Source of the DNA: Flavobacterium zepuense
GTDB taxonomy: Bacteria; Bacteroidota; Bacteroidia; Flavobacteriales; Flavobacteriaceae
DNA: 64,000 nucleotides
Assembly (NCBI RefSeq): GCF_007097145.1
Contig: NZ_VJVZ01000004.1
Span: forward strand, 1-64,000
Direction of reading: 5' to 3'
Shown here: positions 63,751 through 64,000 of the stretch, piece after piece
Position numbering within the stretch: position 1 is the first letter of the stretch
Layout of the letters: each line of letters starts with the position of its first letter
Notes under the pieces: model-generated
What the model was told of the DNA's origin: nothing
The model's database searches: none
Seen by the model: only the letters and a program-made list of their open reading frames with translations
Made by a program: the position numbers and the translations under genes

Positions 63751-64000
63751 TTATACATTAACCGGCGGCCTGAAAACAGCAGATAAATTTTGCGAGGTAT
63801 AGAAATTGCTATACACTCCCACGCTGCTTTTATTATTAAAAACAACTGGCAGGACTTTAAAAGTATATTCAATATCAAAAGTAAAAAACAAAACTTCAGC
63901 CTGTTGGGCAGCCGTTTTTTTATCGGAGTCAGATTTTTCTTTTTCGGCGGCTTTGGCAAGTTCTTTCATTAAATGGCACTTACCGTTGCAGTGCATTTGG
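63751..64000 (-). CDS. Small HCNGKC-motif protein, copy 2 (N terminus beyond right edge)
   Basis: The frame enters from the right edge in phase (codon CAA before HCNGKC, as in copy 1) and stops at 63751. The visible 82 residues begin MHCNGKCHLMKELAKAAEKEKSD and share the motif with copy 1; the last ~25 residues (VYSNFYTSQNLSAVFRPPV) also align. The DNA encoding the motif is almost identical to copy 1 over about 50 bases, so the duplication is fairly recent or under strong constraint. Confidence 0.8.
   Translation of the reverse strand, partial: QMHCNGKCHLMKELAKAAEKEKSDSDKKTAAQQAEVLFFTFDIEYTFKVLPVVFNNKSSVGVYSNFYTSQNLSAVFRPPVNV

Overview
The window is chromosomal DNA from a member of the Bacteroidota, almost certainly the family Flavobacteriaceae and Flavobacterium-like. 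The evidence is AT-rich intergenic DNA, Bacteroidota-type promoters (TTG, about 19-22 bases, TAnnTTTG), start codons mostly without Shine-Dalgarno sequences, a SusC/SusD pair, a T9SS type A C-terminal signal, Porin_10, DUF2851 and DUF3467 proteins, and an rpsU gene with an exceptionally strong Shine-Dalgarno site. I saw no prophage, insertion sequence, CRISPR array or frameshifted gene.

Layout. 1-3906 is the N-terminal 1302 residues of a giant secreted repeat protein running off the left edge. 4.3-15.5 kb is housekeeping: riboflavin (ribH), a membrane TPR protein, recF, DUF2461, murB, a glycosyltransferase overlapping an ECF-like sigma factor, a TonB-type protein, lipA, a DUF1796 protein, a GAPDH and a pseudouridine synthase. 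15.5-20.9 kb holds an alpha/beta hydrolase, a coiled-coil zinc-ribbon-family protein without cysteines, a Nif3-family protein, two related Cys-rich lipoproteins and lpxK.

20.6-35.5 kb is the central transcription/translation block, all on the minus strand: three tRNAs (Thr-Tyr-Thr), tuf, tRNA-Trp, secE, nusG, rplK, rplA, rplJ, rplL, rpoB, rpoC and a DUF3467 gene, with rpsU, xerC and hpf upstream. Hairpins lie between rplL and rpoB and between rpoB and rpoC.

35.5-47.1 kb contains a lipoprotein alpha-amylase, an acyl-CoA dehydrogenase, a helix-hairpin-helix protein, a PspC protein, DUF2851, a PNGase F-like secreted protein, a ParE-type toxin-antitoxin pair, a DEDDh exonuclease, a cystathionine beta-synthase-type enzyme and a putative porin. 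47.2-54.9 kb is a SusC-SusD-lipoprotein uptake operon preceded by a T9SS-secreted subtilisin-like protease. 54.9-60.3 kb has rnhB, lipB, a lipoprotein, lysS and two unknowns.

The right end (60.4-64 kb) is the most interesting accessory locus. An MbnP-family lipoprotein overlaps an outer-membrane protein with a CxxCxC cluster. Beside them are two paralogous small proteins sharing a HCNGKC motif, which flank an AraC-type regulator. Together they suggest a metal (possibly copper) handling system. Many start codons were moved from the longest open frame to a downstream ATG/GTG, because the upstream part carries promoter sequence or lacks a plausible N terminus.
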